A stretch of 35,500 nucleotides of DNA. Source: Acidobacteriota bacterium (lineage in GTDB: Bacteria; Acidobacteriota; Terriglobia; Bryobacterales; Bryobacteraceae). Under the pieces are notes generated by a model. The model was not told the origin of the DNA and ran no database searches. It saw nothing but the letters and a program-made list of their open reading frames with translations. The stretch spans positions 1 through 35,500 of the forward strand of contig JACQZS010000263.1 in the NCBI GenBank assembly GCA_016213725.1. The letters are read 5' to 3'. Positions 24,771 to 33,201 of the stretch are shown piece by piece (the stretch's first letter is position 1; every line of letters begins with the position of its first letter). The translations under genes were made by a program, and so were the position numbers.

Positions 24771-25276
24771 GGCGTGCTGGGGGTTATCGTATCAGGGGCC
24801 TGACGGAATTGCGGCGTGGGGAGTTGGAGCGATGGGTTCGTTCGGCGGATTATGGCGAGGAGGCAGCGGTCCGCCTGGCGGGCCTGGAGGCGGAGATGGG
24901 CGGCCCGGCGTTGGAGGGCGGCGAAGGCTTGGGCGTGGGTGTGGAGGAATTCGAGGGGATCAGGGGATTCGAGGAAGCGCTGGTGGAACTGCGCGATGAG
25001 GAAGGCGTAGTGCATGAGGTGAACGCGGAGGATGGCGCGGCGGGCGGCGGTGGCGCGGGCGAGGGTATCAGTGAACTCTTCGGAGACTAGGGTGGCGAGG
25101 CGGTTGGCTTCGATCGACAGGAAATAGGGGAGCGGGGTTTGGGCAGAGCGGAAGCCGTGGCGAGTGGAATTGCGGGCGGAGCGGACTTTGCCTTCGGTGG
25201 TGCGGGGTCCGGTGGATTTGCGGGCGTTAGCGCGGTTGGCGGCGAGGCGGCGCTCTGAGATGGGTTTGTCCGGCAT
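24771..25276 (-). CDS. 'NRANARKSTGPRTTEGK' family small protein, 3' end undefined
   Basis: The N-terminus (MPDKPISERRLAANRANA, then RKSTGPRTTEGKVRSARNSTRHG) is the hallmark of a very common Acidobacteriota small-protein family of unknown function. It is followed by helical sequence 'ATAARRAILRVHLMHYAF' and 'ALQRRAAHLRLQARQADRC' typical of its body. About 168 residues are encoded before the FG-GAP start codon at 24770. The frame then has no stop until 20897, running over three other genes as Pro/Ser/Thr-rich sequence that is clearly not protein-like. I conclude that the native stop was lost by a small indel or rearrangement near 24780-24830. The start is 6 bp after the upstream gene's stop. 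Confidence 0.6.
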
Positions 25277-25282
25277 TTTTGA

Positions 25283-25684
25283 TCACCCTTGCCGGAAGCG
25301 GAGGAGGGTTTGGATGCCGTGGTGTTTGTGGCGCGCGGCGTGGTCCCGTTGATCGACGGCGGCGACGAGAGCGGGGCCGGCGGCGACTTCGTCCTGCCAG
25401 GCGAGCATGGTGAGGAGACCGGGGGATGGGTTCGAGTGGCGAGGATCAGGTTGGGCAGCGTTGGCCCGGATGCGGAGGTCGAGGGTGCGGGTGGCGAGGT
25501 GCGAGAGGCGCTGCTGGATGTAGAAGGTTTCGGCGAGTTCGTCGGCGATCATGGCGGCGAAGTGGTTAGAGGGTTGGAACTGTTGATGGACGGCGTGGCG
25601 GAGGTGCTGATAGGCGGGTTGAGAGGAGAGGAAATCGGCCGGGAGGAGGGCGACGTCGAAGGGGGAATCGGGATGGTTGTTCAT
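25283..25684 (-). CDS. Hypothetical protein paired with the NRANARKSTGPRTTEGK-type gene
   Basis: The 133-residue soluble, His/Ala/Gln-rich, probably helical protein has no signal peptide. 'FAAMIADELAETFYIQQRLSHLATRTLDLRI' resembles the helical segment of the neighbouring family, so the two genes are probably a functional pair or a split pair. It ends 6 bp before the next start on the same strand, indicating an operon. Upstream (reverse strand) a TTGACT is visible at 25739-25744, a possible -35, but no convincing -10 follows. No function is assigned. Confidence 0.55.
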   Translation of the reverse strand: MNNHPDSPFDVALLPADFLSSQPAYQHLRHAVHQQFQPSNHFAAMIADELAETFYIQQRLSHLATRTLDLRIRANAAQPDPRHSNPSPGLLTMLAWQDEVAAGPALVAAVDQRDHAARHKHHGIQTLLRFRQG

Positions 25685-26144
25685 AGATTCACTCGCGTGC
25701 GCATTGTGGCACGGGGAAAAGCGAACAAAGTGCGAATTATGGAGTCAAGTGATTGAAAAGGCGATGTCGATTTATTTCTGAGATGCGTGAATATGTCATG
25801 GGCCCCCCGGGGCGGGCGCACAACGAGGGATGAAAACCGCGCCAAGGGCGCGGACGGCCAATGGGCGAAGGAATGGTGGGCCCTTAATTGCCTAAGTGCC
25901 GGAGCCTACAGGGCTTATAATTGGCCCTTTTCGAAGGATTCACTCGGGCGAACATCGTGTTCAGAGATCAGATTTGGACTCGGGCGGGGGAGGGCATTGC
26001 GGCGGCATACCCGGAGTTGACGGCGACAGATCGGTAAAGGGACACTTCAGGCCGGAGTTGCAGGCGGCTCAGGTGGAAGCGCAGGCGGGGCAACGTGGCG
26101 GAGTTCCGATTGCGGAGGCGAGCGCAGGATGGCGGTGCGCGATA
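25685..26144. other. Scarred intergenic region with a hairpin and a stray gene fragment
   Basis: This 460-bp stretch has no convincing gene. It contains a perfect 7-bp-stem hairpin, CCGCGCC-AAG-GGCGCGG (25837-25853), and a 57-bp near-copy of the phosphodiesterase gene (25936-25992, see separate entry). A 38-codon open frame from TTG at 25921 carries that fragment and then 'GIAAAYPELTATDR' to a stop at 26035. The mixture suggests past recombination. Confidence 0.6.
25936..25992 (+). repeat. 57-bp near-identical fragment of the phosphodiesterase gene
   Basis: It matches 28951-29007 at 56 of 57 bases by eye, in the same orientation; the only difference is C at 25962 versus T at 28977. In both places it reads 'GFTRANIVFRDQIWTRAGE' in frame. 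It lies about 3 kb upstream of the intact gene, with no similarity continuing on either side. Confidence 0.85.
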
Positions 26145-27332
26145 TCAACCGACCTGAATGAGGGACTTGCGGTATTGCTTGAGCGCTTCGGGCAGGACCT
26201 CGACGCCGAGTCCAGGGCCGCAGGGAACGGCAATCATGCCGTCACTGGGGTCCGGGGCGATGCGCTCGCGGATGACGGCGTCGCGGAAGGGGCTCTCCGT
26301 CTGGTCGAATTCGAAGGTGACCGGAGGCGCGTGCAGTCCTTCCGTCTGCGGAGGGGTGGCGGCCATCCAGTGTAGAGTGGCTGCGGTCCTGATGGCGGTG
26401 CCCCAGTTGTGGGGAACGAGACGAAGGTGATTCAACCAGCAGAGGTAGGACAGGCGGCGTCCGCCGGTGAGGCCCACGGTATCGAGATCGGGCTGGATGA
26501 TATCGACGAGCCGAGGCTGAATGAAATCGAGGATGAGGCGGTCAGTGGAGAGCGTTTCGCCGGAGGCAATGGGGATGCGAAGCGATTCGGCGAGGCGTTT
26601 GTAGCCGGGGAGATCGGTGGCCAGAAGCGGCTCTTCCCACCAGAAGGGGTTGAATTCCTCGAGGCGCCGGCCGAGCGAGAGCGCAGTGCCGGCGTCGTAG
26701 GCGCAATTGGAGTCGACGCCGAGTCCGACCGAGTCGCCGATGGCCCGGCGGACGGCGCGAACGGCGCGCACATCGGTGTCGGGACCGTAGCCGATCTTCA
26801 TCTTCATGGAGCGCCAGCCCTGGTTCTTCCAGCCGAGCGCTTCCTCGACGAGGCCTTCCTCAAGGTCGGGCCAGTCCAGACGGTAGAGCGCAGTGAGGTA
26901 TGGCTCGATGCGGCTTCGATGGCGGCGTCCGAGGAGATCGCAGACAGGCCGCCCAAGCAGCTTGCCACAGAGATCCCAGAGGGCCACGTCCAGTCCGCCG
27001 GCGGACGGTTCACCGACACGAGTCTGGTGGCCTGCGGGCGGGCGCAGATCATCGAAGATCGCCTCGACTTCGAACGGGGAGCGGCCGATGACGAGTTCGG
27101 GATTTTCAAGGAGCCGCGATCCGCCCCAATTGCCGTCGCCCCAGCCGGTGACACCCTCATCAGTAATCACCTCGACGACTGTTGCCGAGCGCGTGCCGGT
27201 CCAGCCCAGGGACCAACCGAACCTCCGGGAGAGCGCGGCTTCGAGGATATGGATATTGACTTTGACGATTCTGACGCCGGAAAGCCGATCGATGCCGAGC
27301 ACGGATTCCTGGTTGACGGATTGCGAGTTCAC
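26145..27332 (-). CDS. Enolase-superfamily dehydratase (mandelate racemase/muconate-lactonizing type)
   Basis: The 395-residue protein has an N-terminal capping domain and a modified TIM barrel. The catalytic residues of the mandelate-racemase subgroup are visible: K177-x-K179 ('MKMKIG'), metal ligands D207 ('VDSN'), E233/E234 ('WWEEP') and E259 ('ASGE'), and H308 ('VPHNWG') with D282 as possible dyad partner. The likely reaction is dehydration of a sugar acid such as a galactonate- or gluconate-type aldonate; the substrate is not determinable. The open frame runs upstream to 27503, but GTG at 27332 is preceded by a perfect AAGGAGG (27336-27342, reverse strand), which fixes the start. A degraded GntR-type regulator lies upstream. 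Confidence 0.88.
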   Translation of the reverse strand: MNSQSVNQESVLGIDRLSGVRIVKVNIHILEAALSRRFGWSLGWTGTRSATVVEVITDEGVTGWGDGNWGGSRLLENPELVIGRSPFEVEAIFDDLRPPAGHQTRVGEPSAGGLDVALWDLCGKLLGRPVCDLLGRRHRSRIEPYLTALYRLDWPDLEEGLVEEALGWKNQGWRSMKMKIGYGPDTDVRAVRAVRRAIGDSVGLGVDSNCAYDAGTALSLGRRLEEFNPFWWEEPLLATDLPGYKRLAESLRIPIASGETLSTDRLILDFIQPRLVDIIQPDLDTVGLTGGRRLSYLCWLNHLRLVPHNWGTAIRTAATLHWMAATPPQTEGLHAPPVTFEFDQTESPFRDAVIRERIAPDPSDGMIAVPCGPGLGVEVLPEALKQYRKSLIQVG

Positions 27333-27750
27333 GATGCCTCCTTGGGATGAACTGGAGAGCTGAATCCAAACAGTCCTGTGCGAGACGCCCCGAATGGCCC
27401 AGGTGAAGGATGGGAGGAAGAGAGGTTCCGGCCGCAGGGGTTTAGGCGCGGCGTGCGGTGGGAAGTCAGTTCGGCATTGCCACCCGGCGCCCGGCGACGG
27501 CACATCCGGGCGGATTGGCGAGGCGCGACCTGGGCGAGCTTCAGGCTGCGGCTACCCGGAACAGCGGCACCGTAGCGATGCAACCAGGTGGAACCCTGCG
27601 AAGGGCCGGAAGAGAAGGTTGCGAGGCCGAGCGGATTGAGGCGGGCAGAGGTAGAGCGGGCGGGCCGCAAGTAGGCATGCGGCAGCGAGGCGGTGGTGGG
27701 CTGAAGCGGGAGGAGCGTCAGGAAGAGAGGGTTCGCATGCATGGAGTGCA
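27333..27750. other. 418-bp region without a recognisable gene
   Basis: Open frames on both strands are short and low-complexity, with Pro/Arg/Ser bias typical of non-coding high-GC DNA. Apart from the AAGGAGG of the dehydratase (27336-27342), I see no promoter, hairpin or repeat that I would defend. It could hold the dehydratase's promoter and operator. Confidence 0.5.
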
Positions 27751-28338
27751 CTATTTTCTCGACTTGCCTCCCCTGCGAGGATGAGAGGCGGCACCGGACT
27801 TACCCGTGATCGCGGCTACGTCAATCTTACCCGTCTTGTCTTCGATCTGGCCGACGGGCGAGCTGGCATCGGAGCGATGGGCGATGATGGCGACGCGGGC
27901 GTCGGCGGCGTTCGAGTGCCGTCTAGATTGGGCGGTGGAATTTTTGCGTATGATCCCAATCGACCACGCGAGTTCCGGTGCGGCGGCGATGCGCGTTTCG
28001 AGCGGGTCATCGATGGGGACGCCGTCGATGAGCATCAACAGTTCGCAGGGCTCCCGGAGGATGGCATCGGCATTCCCTGGCAGGTGGGTCCCGTCTCCGA
28101 CACGCTGCTTCAGCACCCCCATGATCTCCAGAGCCTTGAGCGCAAGCCGCAGCGAGGAGCGGTTGACGCCGAACGCGGGCGCGAGTTCACGTTCCGGCGG
28201 CAACCTGGCGCCCAGGGCGAGCACGCCGGAGGAGGTGAGCGCCCTCACCCTCGAATGAGCTGGTTTGTGACGCCGTCCTGATCTGCGGGAGGGGCCGGTG
28301 AAGTAGACACAGTTTTGACCAGTACACCTGTCGAGCAA
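27751..28338 (-). pseudogene. Degenerate GntR/FadR-family transcription regulator
   Basis: The middle of this 195-residue frame is a good GntR winged helix-turn-helix: 'LTSSGVLALGARLPPERELA', 'FGVNRSSLRLALKALEIMGV' and 'GDGTHL' (about 28240-28080). Then comes the start of an FCD effector domain ('PLETRIAAAPELA'), which normally continues for ~120 residues with His/Asp metal ligands. After 'PELAW' the sequence no longer resembles FCD and becomes Ser/Lys-rich. The N-terminus (first ~33 residues) also lacks the usual helix. This suggests truncation at both ends, with a foreign or frameshifted tail beginning near 27950. Its position beside the dehydratase gene fits an ancestral repressor of that gene. 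Confidence 0.65.
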
Positions 28339-28431
28339 CGGCGGATGATTCTCGTCCGGCTCATGTTGCGCGGGACGCTTCAGTGGACAGGGCCAGCGGG
28401 TTGAGCGGTGTTAGGGTAGGAGCAGCCCAGT

Positions 28432-29715
28432 ATGCCCAAACACACACTCTCCCTTCTCCTAGTGGCCGCACTGGCGGCGAGCGCCGAGGCGCCTCGCGGC
28501 AAGGTGGTGGTGATTTCTTTGGATGGGTTTCCGGCTTATGCGCTGGAGGATCCGAAGCTGCCGGTGCCGACGCTGCGACGGTTGATGAGTCAGGGGGTTT
28601 ATGCGAGCAAGATCAGCGTGAATCCCACGGTGACCTGGCCGAACCACACTTCGATGGTGACCGGGGTGGGGGCGGACGAGCACGGGCTGTTGGCGAACGG
28701 GACGATTACGCGGACCGGCGGGTGGCCTCCGATCAAGGTGGAGCCGTTTGTCGAGAAGACGAAGATGGTGCACGTGCCGACCGTCTACGACGCCGTGTAC
28801 CAGGCGGGGCTGACGACGGCGCAGGTGGATTGGGTGGCGATTGAGAAGGCGCCGACGATCACCTGGGCGTTCCGGGAGTGGCCGGCGGCGGACGGTCCGC
28901 TGGAGAAAGAGATGCTGGAGAAGGGGGTGATTTCGGCGGCGGATCTGGAGGGATTCACTCGGGCGAACATCGTGTTTAGAGATCAGATTTGGACTCGGGC
29001 GGGGGAGTTTCTGATTTTGAACCATCAGCCGGATTTACTGCTGTTTCATTTGCTGACGCTGGATTCGGAACACCACAGCTACGGGCCGAATACGCTGGCG
29101 GGCCGGACGGCGATGGCGTTTTTGGACTCGTGTGTGGAGAAGATCGTGAAGGCGGTGGAGAAGGCCGGGCTGGCGGAGCGGACGACGTTTCTGATCGTTT
29201 CGGACCACGGTTTCAAGGGGTACAAGAGCCAGGTGCGCGCCAACATCGCACTGCAGCAGGCCGGGCTGGGGGAGAAGGTGTATGTGCTGCCGGAGGGCGG
29301 GACGGCTTATGTGTACGTCTCAGACGATGCGCTGATTCCGCAGGTGCGGGCGCTGCTGGGGCGCGTGGAGGGCGTGGACCGGGTGATTGGTACGGAGGAG
29401 TATGCGGCGCTGGGGTTGCCGACGCCGGCGCAGGATGCGCAGTTTGGTCAGCTTTTGTTGGCGGCGAAGGAGGGGTATTCGTTTTCGGGGGCGACGGGCG
29501 GTCCGGTGACGGCGGCGGTGCCGCAGACGGGCGGGAGCCACGGGTATCTGGGGTCGGACCCGGAGATGAACTCGATCTTCATTGCGGCGGGAGCCGCGGT
29601 GAAGGCTCGGGGGAGGATCGGTACGGTGTCGAGCATCGATATCGCGCCGACGATCGCCGAGTTGCTGGGGGTGAGGCTGCCCACGGCGAAGGGGCAGGCG
29701 ATCCGGCTGCAGTAG
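28432..29715 (+). CDS. Secreted nucleotide pyrophosphatase/phosphodiesterase (alkaline phosphatase superfamily)
   Basis: The 427-residue protein has a signal peptide (MPKHTLSLLLVAALAASAEA). The metal-binding core of the NPP family is present: D31 in 'VISLDGF', nucleophile T68 in 'VTWPNHTSMVTG', 'LTLDSEHHSYGP' (Asp/His ligands), 'VSDHGF' (Asp-His) and 'GSHGYL' (His). It should hydrolyse phosphodiester or pyrophosphate bonds outside the cytoplasm. All key residues are intact. A 57-bp piece of this gene recurs at 25936. The next gene follows after 90 bp, and the pair may be co-transcribed. Confidence 0.9.
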   Translation: MPKHTLSLLLVAALAASAEAPRGKVVVISLDGFPAYALEDPKLPVPTLRRLMSQGVYASKISVNPTVTWPNHTSMVTGVGADEHGLLANGTITRTGGWPPIKVEPFVEKTKMVHVPTVYDAVYQAGLTTAQVDWVAIEKAPTITWAFREWPAADGPLEKEMLEKGVISAADLEGFTRANIVFRDQIWTRAGEFLILNHQPDLLLFHLLTLDSEHHSYGPNTLAGRTAMAFLDSCVEKIVKAVEKAGLAERTTFLIVSDHGFKGYKSQVRANIALQQAGLGEKVYVLPEGGTAYVYVSDDALIPQVRALLGRVEGVDRVIGTEEYAALGLPTPAQDAQFGQLLLAAKEGYSFSGATGGPVTAAVPQTGGSHGYLGSDPEMNSIFIAAGAAVKARGRIGTVSSIDIAPTIAELLGVRLPTAKGQAIRLQ

Positions 29716-29805
29716 ATCGATAGAGACGAGGGGTGTGGGGGCTACTTCCGGCGGGAGTGCGCTAAGCTACTTGCAACAGCGCAGTTGGATCTGGGAACCA
29801 CCGCC

Positions 29806-31485
29806 ATGCCTGGGCTATCGATTCGCCTTTCCGCGGTCGCGGCCGCGATTGTGATTGTCTCCGCCTGCGGCCATTCGCATGCGCCGCCGGGCGGGGGCTC
29901 GTCGACGACGCGGGACGGGCGGCTGTCGCCGCTGCTTTCGAAGCTGGGGCATTTGAATGCGCCGGTCAGCACGCGGTCTTCCGAGGCCCAGAAGTACTTC
30001 AACCAGGGCCTGACTCTGGTGTACGCGTTCAATCACGCCGAGGCGCTGCGATCTTTCCAGGAAGCGGCGCGGATGGATGCGGGCTGCGCGATGGCGTACT
30101 GGGGGCAGGCGCTGGCGCTGGCTCCGAACATCAACGATTCCGCCATTGGGCCCGACCGGGAAGAGCAGGGGGCGCGAGCGATTGCGGAGGCGTTGCATCG
30201 CAAGGGGGGCGCCAGTGGGAGGGAAGCCGCGTTGATCGACGCGCTGGCGGCGCGGTTCGAGCTGGGAGGACAGCCCGACCGCAAGGCGCTGAACGAGCGG
30301 TATGCGGCCGCGATGAAGCAGGTGCGCGCGCGGTTTCCGGAGGATCCGGATGTGGCTACGCTGTTTGCGGATGCCGTGATGAACACGATGCCGTGGGATT
30401 ACTGGCGGGGGAATACGCCGAAGCCCGGCGTGCAGGAGGCGCGGGAGGCGCTGGAGCGGACGATTGCGAAGTACCCGGATCACATGGGGGCGCACCACAT
30501 GTATATCCATCTGCTGGAGGCGTCGGAGTGGGTGGACCTGACGGTTCCGAGCGCGGAGCGGCTGGGGTCACTGGCTCCGGGAGCGGGGCACCTGGTGCAT
30601 ATGCCGTCGCACGTGTTCATCAGGGTGGGGCGCTACGAGGACGCCGCGGCGGCGAATGAGCGGGCGGTGCTGGCGGATGAGGATTACATCACGCAGTGCC
30701 GGGCGCAGGGGATCTATCCGGCGGCGTACTATCCGCACAACGTGCATTTTCTGAATGCCGCGCTGGTGATGAGCGGGCGGTCGAGGGAGGCGATCGATTC
30801 GGCGTTCAAGGTGGCGTCGCGGCACGCGGACCACATGCTGAAGCAGCCAGGGTTTGGGTTTGCGCAGCTGCTGCGGACCATCCCGGTAATGACGCTGGTG
30901 CGGTTTGGGAAGTGGCAGGAGATTCTGCTGCAGGCGCGGCCATCTGCGGAGTTTCCGTATGTGGTGTCGATGTATCACTTCGCGCGCGGCTACGCGCTGG
31001 CGGCGCAGGGCAAGGCGGAGCAGGCGCGGGGGGAGTTGGAGGCGATGCGGGTGGCGGCGGCGGATCCGACTTTGAAGGATGAGAAAGTGTTCGACATCAA
31101 CTCGCTGGAGAAGCTGGCCGGGATTGGGGTGGCGATGCTGGAGGGGGAGTTGGCGTACCGGAAGAAGGATTGGGGTGGTTCGATGGCGAGTTACGGGAAG
31201 GCCGTGGAGCTGGAAGACGCGCTGCTTTATAGCGAGCCGCCGGATTGGATGCTGCCGCCGCGGCAGTATCTGGGAGCGGCGCAACTGGCGGCGGGCAAGT
31301 ACGCCGAGGCCGAGGCGACTTTTCGCGCGGATTTGAAGCGGCACAGGGACAATGGGTGGTCGCTGAAGGGGCTGGAGATGGCGCTGCGGAAGGAGGGCCA
31401 GGGGGGAGAGGCGAGTGAGGTGGAGGCGCGGTTCCGCAAGGCTTGGAACAGGGCGGATGTGAGGATTGAGAGTTCGCGGTTTTGA
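29806..31485 (+). CDS. TPR-repeat lipoprotein
   Basis: The 559-residue protein has a lipoprotein signal peptide with lipobox 'VSAC', lipidated Cys at 21, then a Gly/Ser-rich linker. The rest is helical repeats: 'SEAQKYFNQGLTLVYAFNHA', 'ALRSFQEAARMDAGCAMAYW' and 'GKYAEAEATFRADLKRHRDN' are TPR-like. 'HMGAHHMYIHLLEAS' and 'HLVHMPSHVFIRVGRYEDA' are His-rich helices characteristic of a group of bacterial TPR proteins with this layout. These His clusters may bind metal, but this is only suggestive. The frame is open from a TTG at 29785; ATG at 29806 is preferred because the signal peptide begins there. It probably acts in the periplasm or at the outer membrane. Confidence 0.8.
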   Translation: MPGLSIRLSAVAAAIVIVSACGHSHAPPGGGSSTTRDGRLSPLLSKLGHLNAPVSTRSSEAQKYFNQGLTLVYAFNHAEALRSFQEAARMDAGCAMAYWGQALALAPNINDSAIGPDREEQGARAIAEALHRKGGASGREAALIDALAARFELGGQPDRKALNERYAAAMKQVRARFPEDPDVATLFADAVMNTMPWDYWRGNTPKPGVQEAREALERTIAKYPDHMGAHHMYIHLLEASEWVDLTVPSAERLGSLAPGAGHLVHMPSHVFIRVGRYEDAAAANERAVLADEDYITQCRAQGIYPAAYYPHNVHFLNAALVMSGRSREAIDSAFKVASRHADHMLKQPGFGFAQLLRTIPVMTLVRFGKWQEILLQARPSAEFPYVVSMYHFARGYALAAQGKAEQARGELEAMRVAAADPTLKDEKVFDINSLEKLAGIGVAMLEGELAYRKKDWGGSMASYGKAVELEDALLYSEPPDWMLPPRQYLGAAQLAAGKYAEAEATFRADLKRHRDNGWSLKGLEMALRKEGQGGEASEVEARFRKAWNRADVRIESSRF

Positions 31486-31505
31486 GGTGGGGCGAGGAGG
31501 CGGTG

Positions 31506-32000
31506 CTATCGTGCCTCACCCAGGACGAAGCTGGCGCGTTGGCGGCGGAGGAGTTCGTGGGGGAGGAGGCTGGTGAGGCCGAGGCCCAGGCAGGCGTCCG
31601 GGATTTTGACTCGTCTAGGGGAGCGGCCGGGCACTTCGTAAGTGACAACGTGGTGTTGGCCCTGGAGGGCTTGGGCGACAAGGTGGTAGTCGGCCGTCCG
31701 CAGGAATTCATTGAGCGCCGAGCGGTGATAGTCCTGATTGGTCACCCAATTCGTGACCCCGGCATAATGGGGGGCCGTGGCTGCGTCTGGTTTGAGGAAG
31801 AAGGAACTGGGGAGGGCGTTGACCCAGTCCGCGAGGTCATCCTGCTGGGACCGCAGTTCTTCAAGAACCTTCTCGACGCTAAAGACCGCACCGGCGGCGT
31901 GCTGGACTTTGATCCAGTTCCAGAATCCGGGGCAGAAATCAAAGCCGTAGTGAATTCGTTTGGCGGTGATGAGGACGTTGCTGTCAAGCAAGTAGGCCAT
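31506..32000 (-). CDS. DUF4411-family PIN-like putative toxin
   Basis: The 164-residue protein opens 'MAYLLDSNVLITAKRIHYGF' followed by 'DFCPGFWNWI', the DUF4411 signature. The early acidic D6 ('LDSN') and E43 ('VEKVLEEL') fit a PIN nuclease active site, as does the later 'KIPDACLGL' (Asp). DUF4411 genes normally sit directly downstream of an ImmA/IrrE-type HTH gene, as here. The start codon overlaps the partner's stop as TGATG, so translation is coupled. A type II toxin-antitoxin role is the usual prediction for this pair; direct activity data are not known to me. The gene is convergent with the TPR gene (20-bp gap). Confidence 0.85.
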   Translation of the reverse strand: MAYLLDSNVLITAKRIHYGFDFCPGFWNWIKVQHAAGAVFSVEKVLEELRSQQDDLADWVNALPSSFFLKPDAATAPHYAGVTNWVTNQDYHRSALNEFLRTADYHLVAQALQGQHHVVTYEVPGRSPRRVKIPDACLGLGLTSLLPHELLRRQRASFVLGEAR

Positions 32001-33154
32001 CAGCCGGTGAACCCCAATCTTTGAGCGAGGTTATCGAAGGTCAGCATGCGTTTGAAGCCGAGGAGGTTGAGAGCTTCTCCAAAGGTGGTCCGGCCGCCGA
32101 GAGTGCTGGCGACGAGGGCGTACTCGAAGCGACGGCTGACTCGGACATCGAGGGTGCGGTAGAAATCGCCGCCGGCGGCAGGCGCGGGCGCGAGATCCCG
32201 CAGGCGCCGGTTCTCAGCGTGATAGGCGGTCCAGAACCGCTCGCGGCTGGAGAAGACCCCGGCCTCAAACATGCTGCGGAGGATGACGAGGCTGCTCACC
32301 TTGAAGCGCCGGGCGAGGCGCGCGGATGCGGCCGGGACGGATTCGCCGTGCCGGAGTTCCCGCTGGAGGAGAGAGAGCGGCACCAGAACTTCGGCCGCGA
32401 CCTGATTGCACCAGTGTTCGGTGTCCGTTTCCGGGAAGACGGAGGCTTCGGCGTCGGAGAGGGCGGATTCACCCAATGCGAGATGGGCGAGTTCGTGGGC
32501 GACGGTGAACATCTGTGCGGACTTCGAATCCGCTCCGTTGACGAAGATGAGCGGTGCGGTGGGATGAGCGAGGGCGAAACCGCGGAACTCTTCCGGGTTC
32601 AGCTTGCGGTGGGTGTTGCTGCCGACCACGCCGTTCACCATGATGAGGACGCCGGCGTCCTCGACGGCGTGAATCAAGTGGCGGAGGGCGTCGGTCCAGG
32701 AGGGAAGCTGGCGACGTTGATCCAAGTCGAGCCCGATGGCCGCGCGGATCGCGGCGGCCGCCTGAGGCACGGGGGTGGTGCGTGTCACGGAGTTCACCAG
32801 GCGGACCGGCTCCAAGCTTTCTTCGCGGGCGAAATCCTCGAACCAAGCTTGACGCTGCTGGCAGAGGTAGATGGTGTCCAGCAGATCTCCGCTGGGTTTC
32901 GTCAGGGTTTCCGCGCGGCGAGTTCTGAAGTCCGGGATGGGCAGTGGTTCGACGGGCGGTTCGGGGAGGAAGAGGAGGCCGAAGGGTGTGTAGGTGGCGG
33001 CAGCGAAAGACTCGAGTTGCCGCTGAGTGGGGGTGGACTTACGGTCCAGCCATGCGGCCAGCTTGGGAAATCTCCGGTGAAGCGAATCGACACTCTTGCC
33101 GGAGCGCTCGATGGCCCAACGCAGGATTTCCGGGGCAACCTCCACATGAGCCAT
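32000..33154 (-). CDS. XRE-type HTH plus ImmA/IrrE metallopeptidase-domain protein, partner of DUF4411
   Basis: This 384-residue protein has an N-terminal helix-turn-helix-like region ('EILRWAIERSGKSVDSLHRR', then 'FPKLAAWLDRKSTPTQRQLE'). It is followed by the conserved linker 'YTPFGLLFLPEPPVEPLPIPDFRT' (in two halves) and an ImmA/IrrE zinc-peptidase domain with 'TVAHELAHLALG' (HExxH) and 'WCNQVAAEVLVP' (downstream Glu ligand). The open frame begins at 33424, but that leader is Pro/Arg/His-rich and unlike protein; the start at 33154 matches the HTH. Such COG2856-type proteins act as antitoxin and regulator for the adjacent PIN-like toxin. It follows the GH106-like gene by 47 bp. Confidence 0.85.
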   Translation of the reverse strand: MAHVEVAPEILRWAIERSGKSVDSLHRRFPKLAAWLDRKSTPTQRQLESFAAATYTPFGLLFLPEPPVEPLPIPDFRTRRAETLTKPSGDLLDTIYLCQQRQAWFEDFAREESLEPVRLVNSVTRTTPVPQAAAAIRAAIGLDLDQRRQLPSWTDALRHLIHAVEDAGVLIMVNGVVGSNTHRKLNPEEFRGFALAHPTAPLIFVNGADSKSAQMFTVAHELAHLALGESALSDAEASVFPETDTEHWCNQVAAEVLVPLSLLQRELRHGESVPAASARLARRFKVSSLVILRSMFEAGVFSSRERFWTAYHAENRRLRDLAPAPAAGGDFYRTLDVRVSRRFEYALVASTLGGRTTFGEALNLLGFKRMLTFDNLAQRLGFTG

Positions 33155-33201
33155 GGTAACCAGTTCCGCGGAGACCGTGGTGAAGACTGCCACGGCTGGG
33201 G

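Noticed and set aside
28302..28332. Non-coding-looking stretch with GACACAGTTTTGACCAGTAC resembling an insertion-sequence end
   Set aside because: No matching inverted repeat, target duplication or transposase was found in the window, so it cannot be supported as a mobile element.
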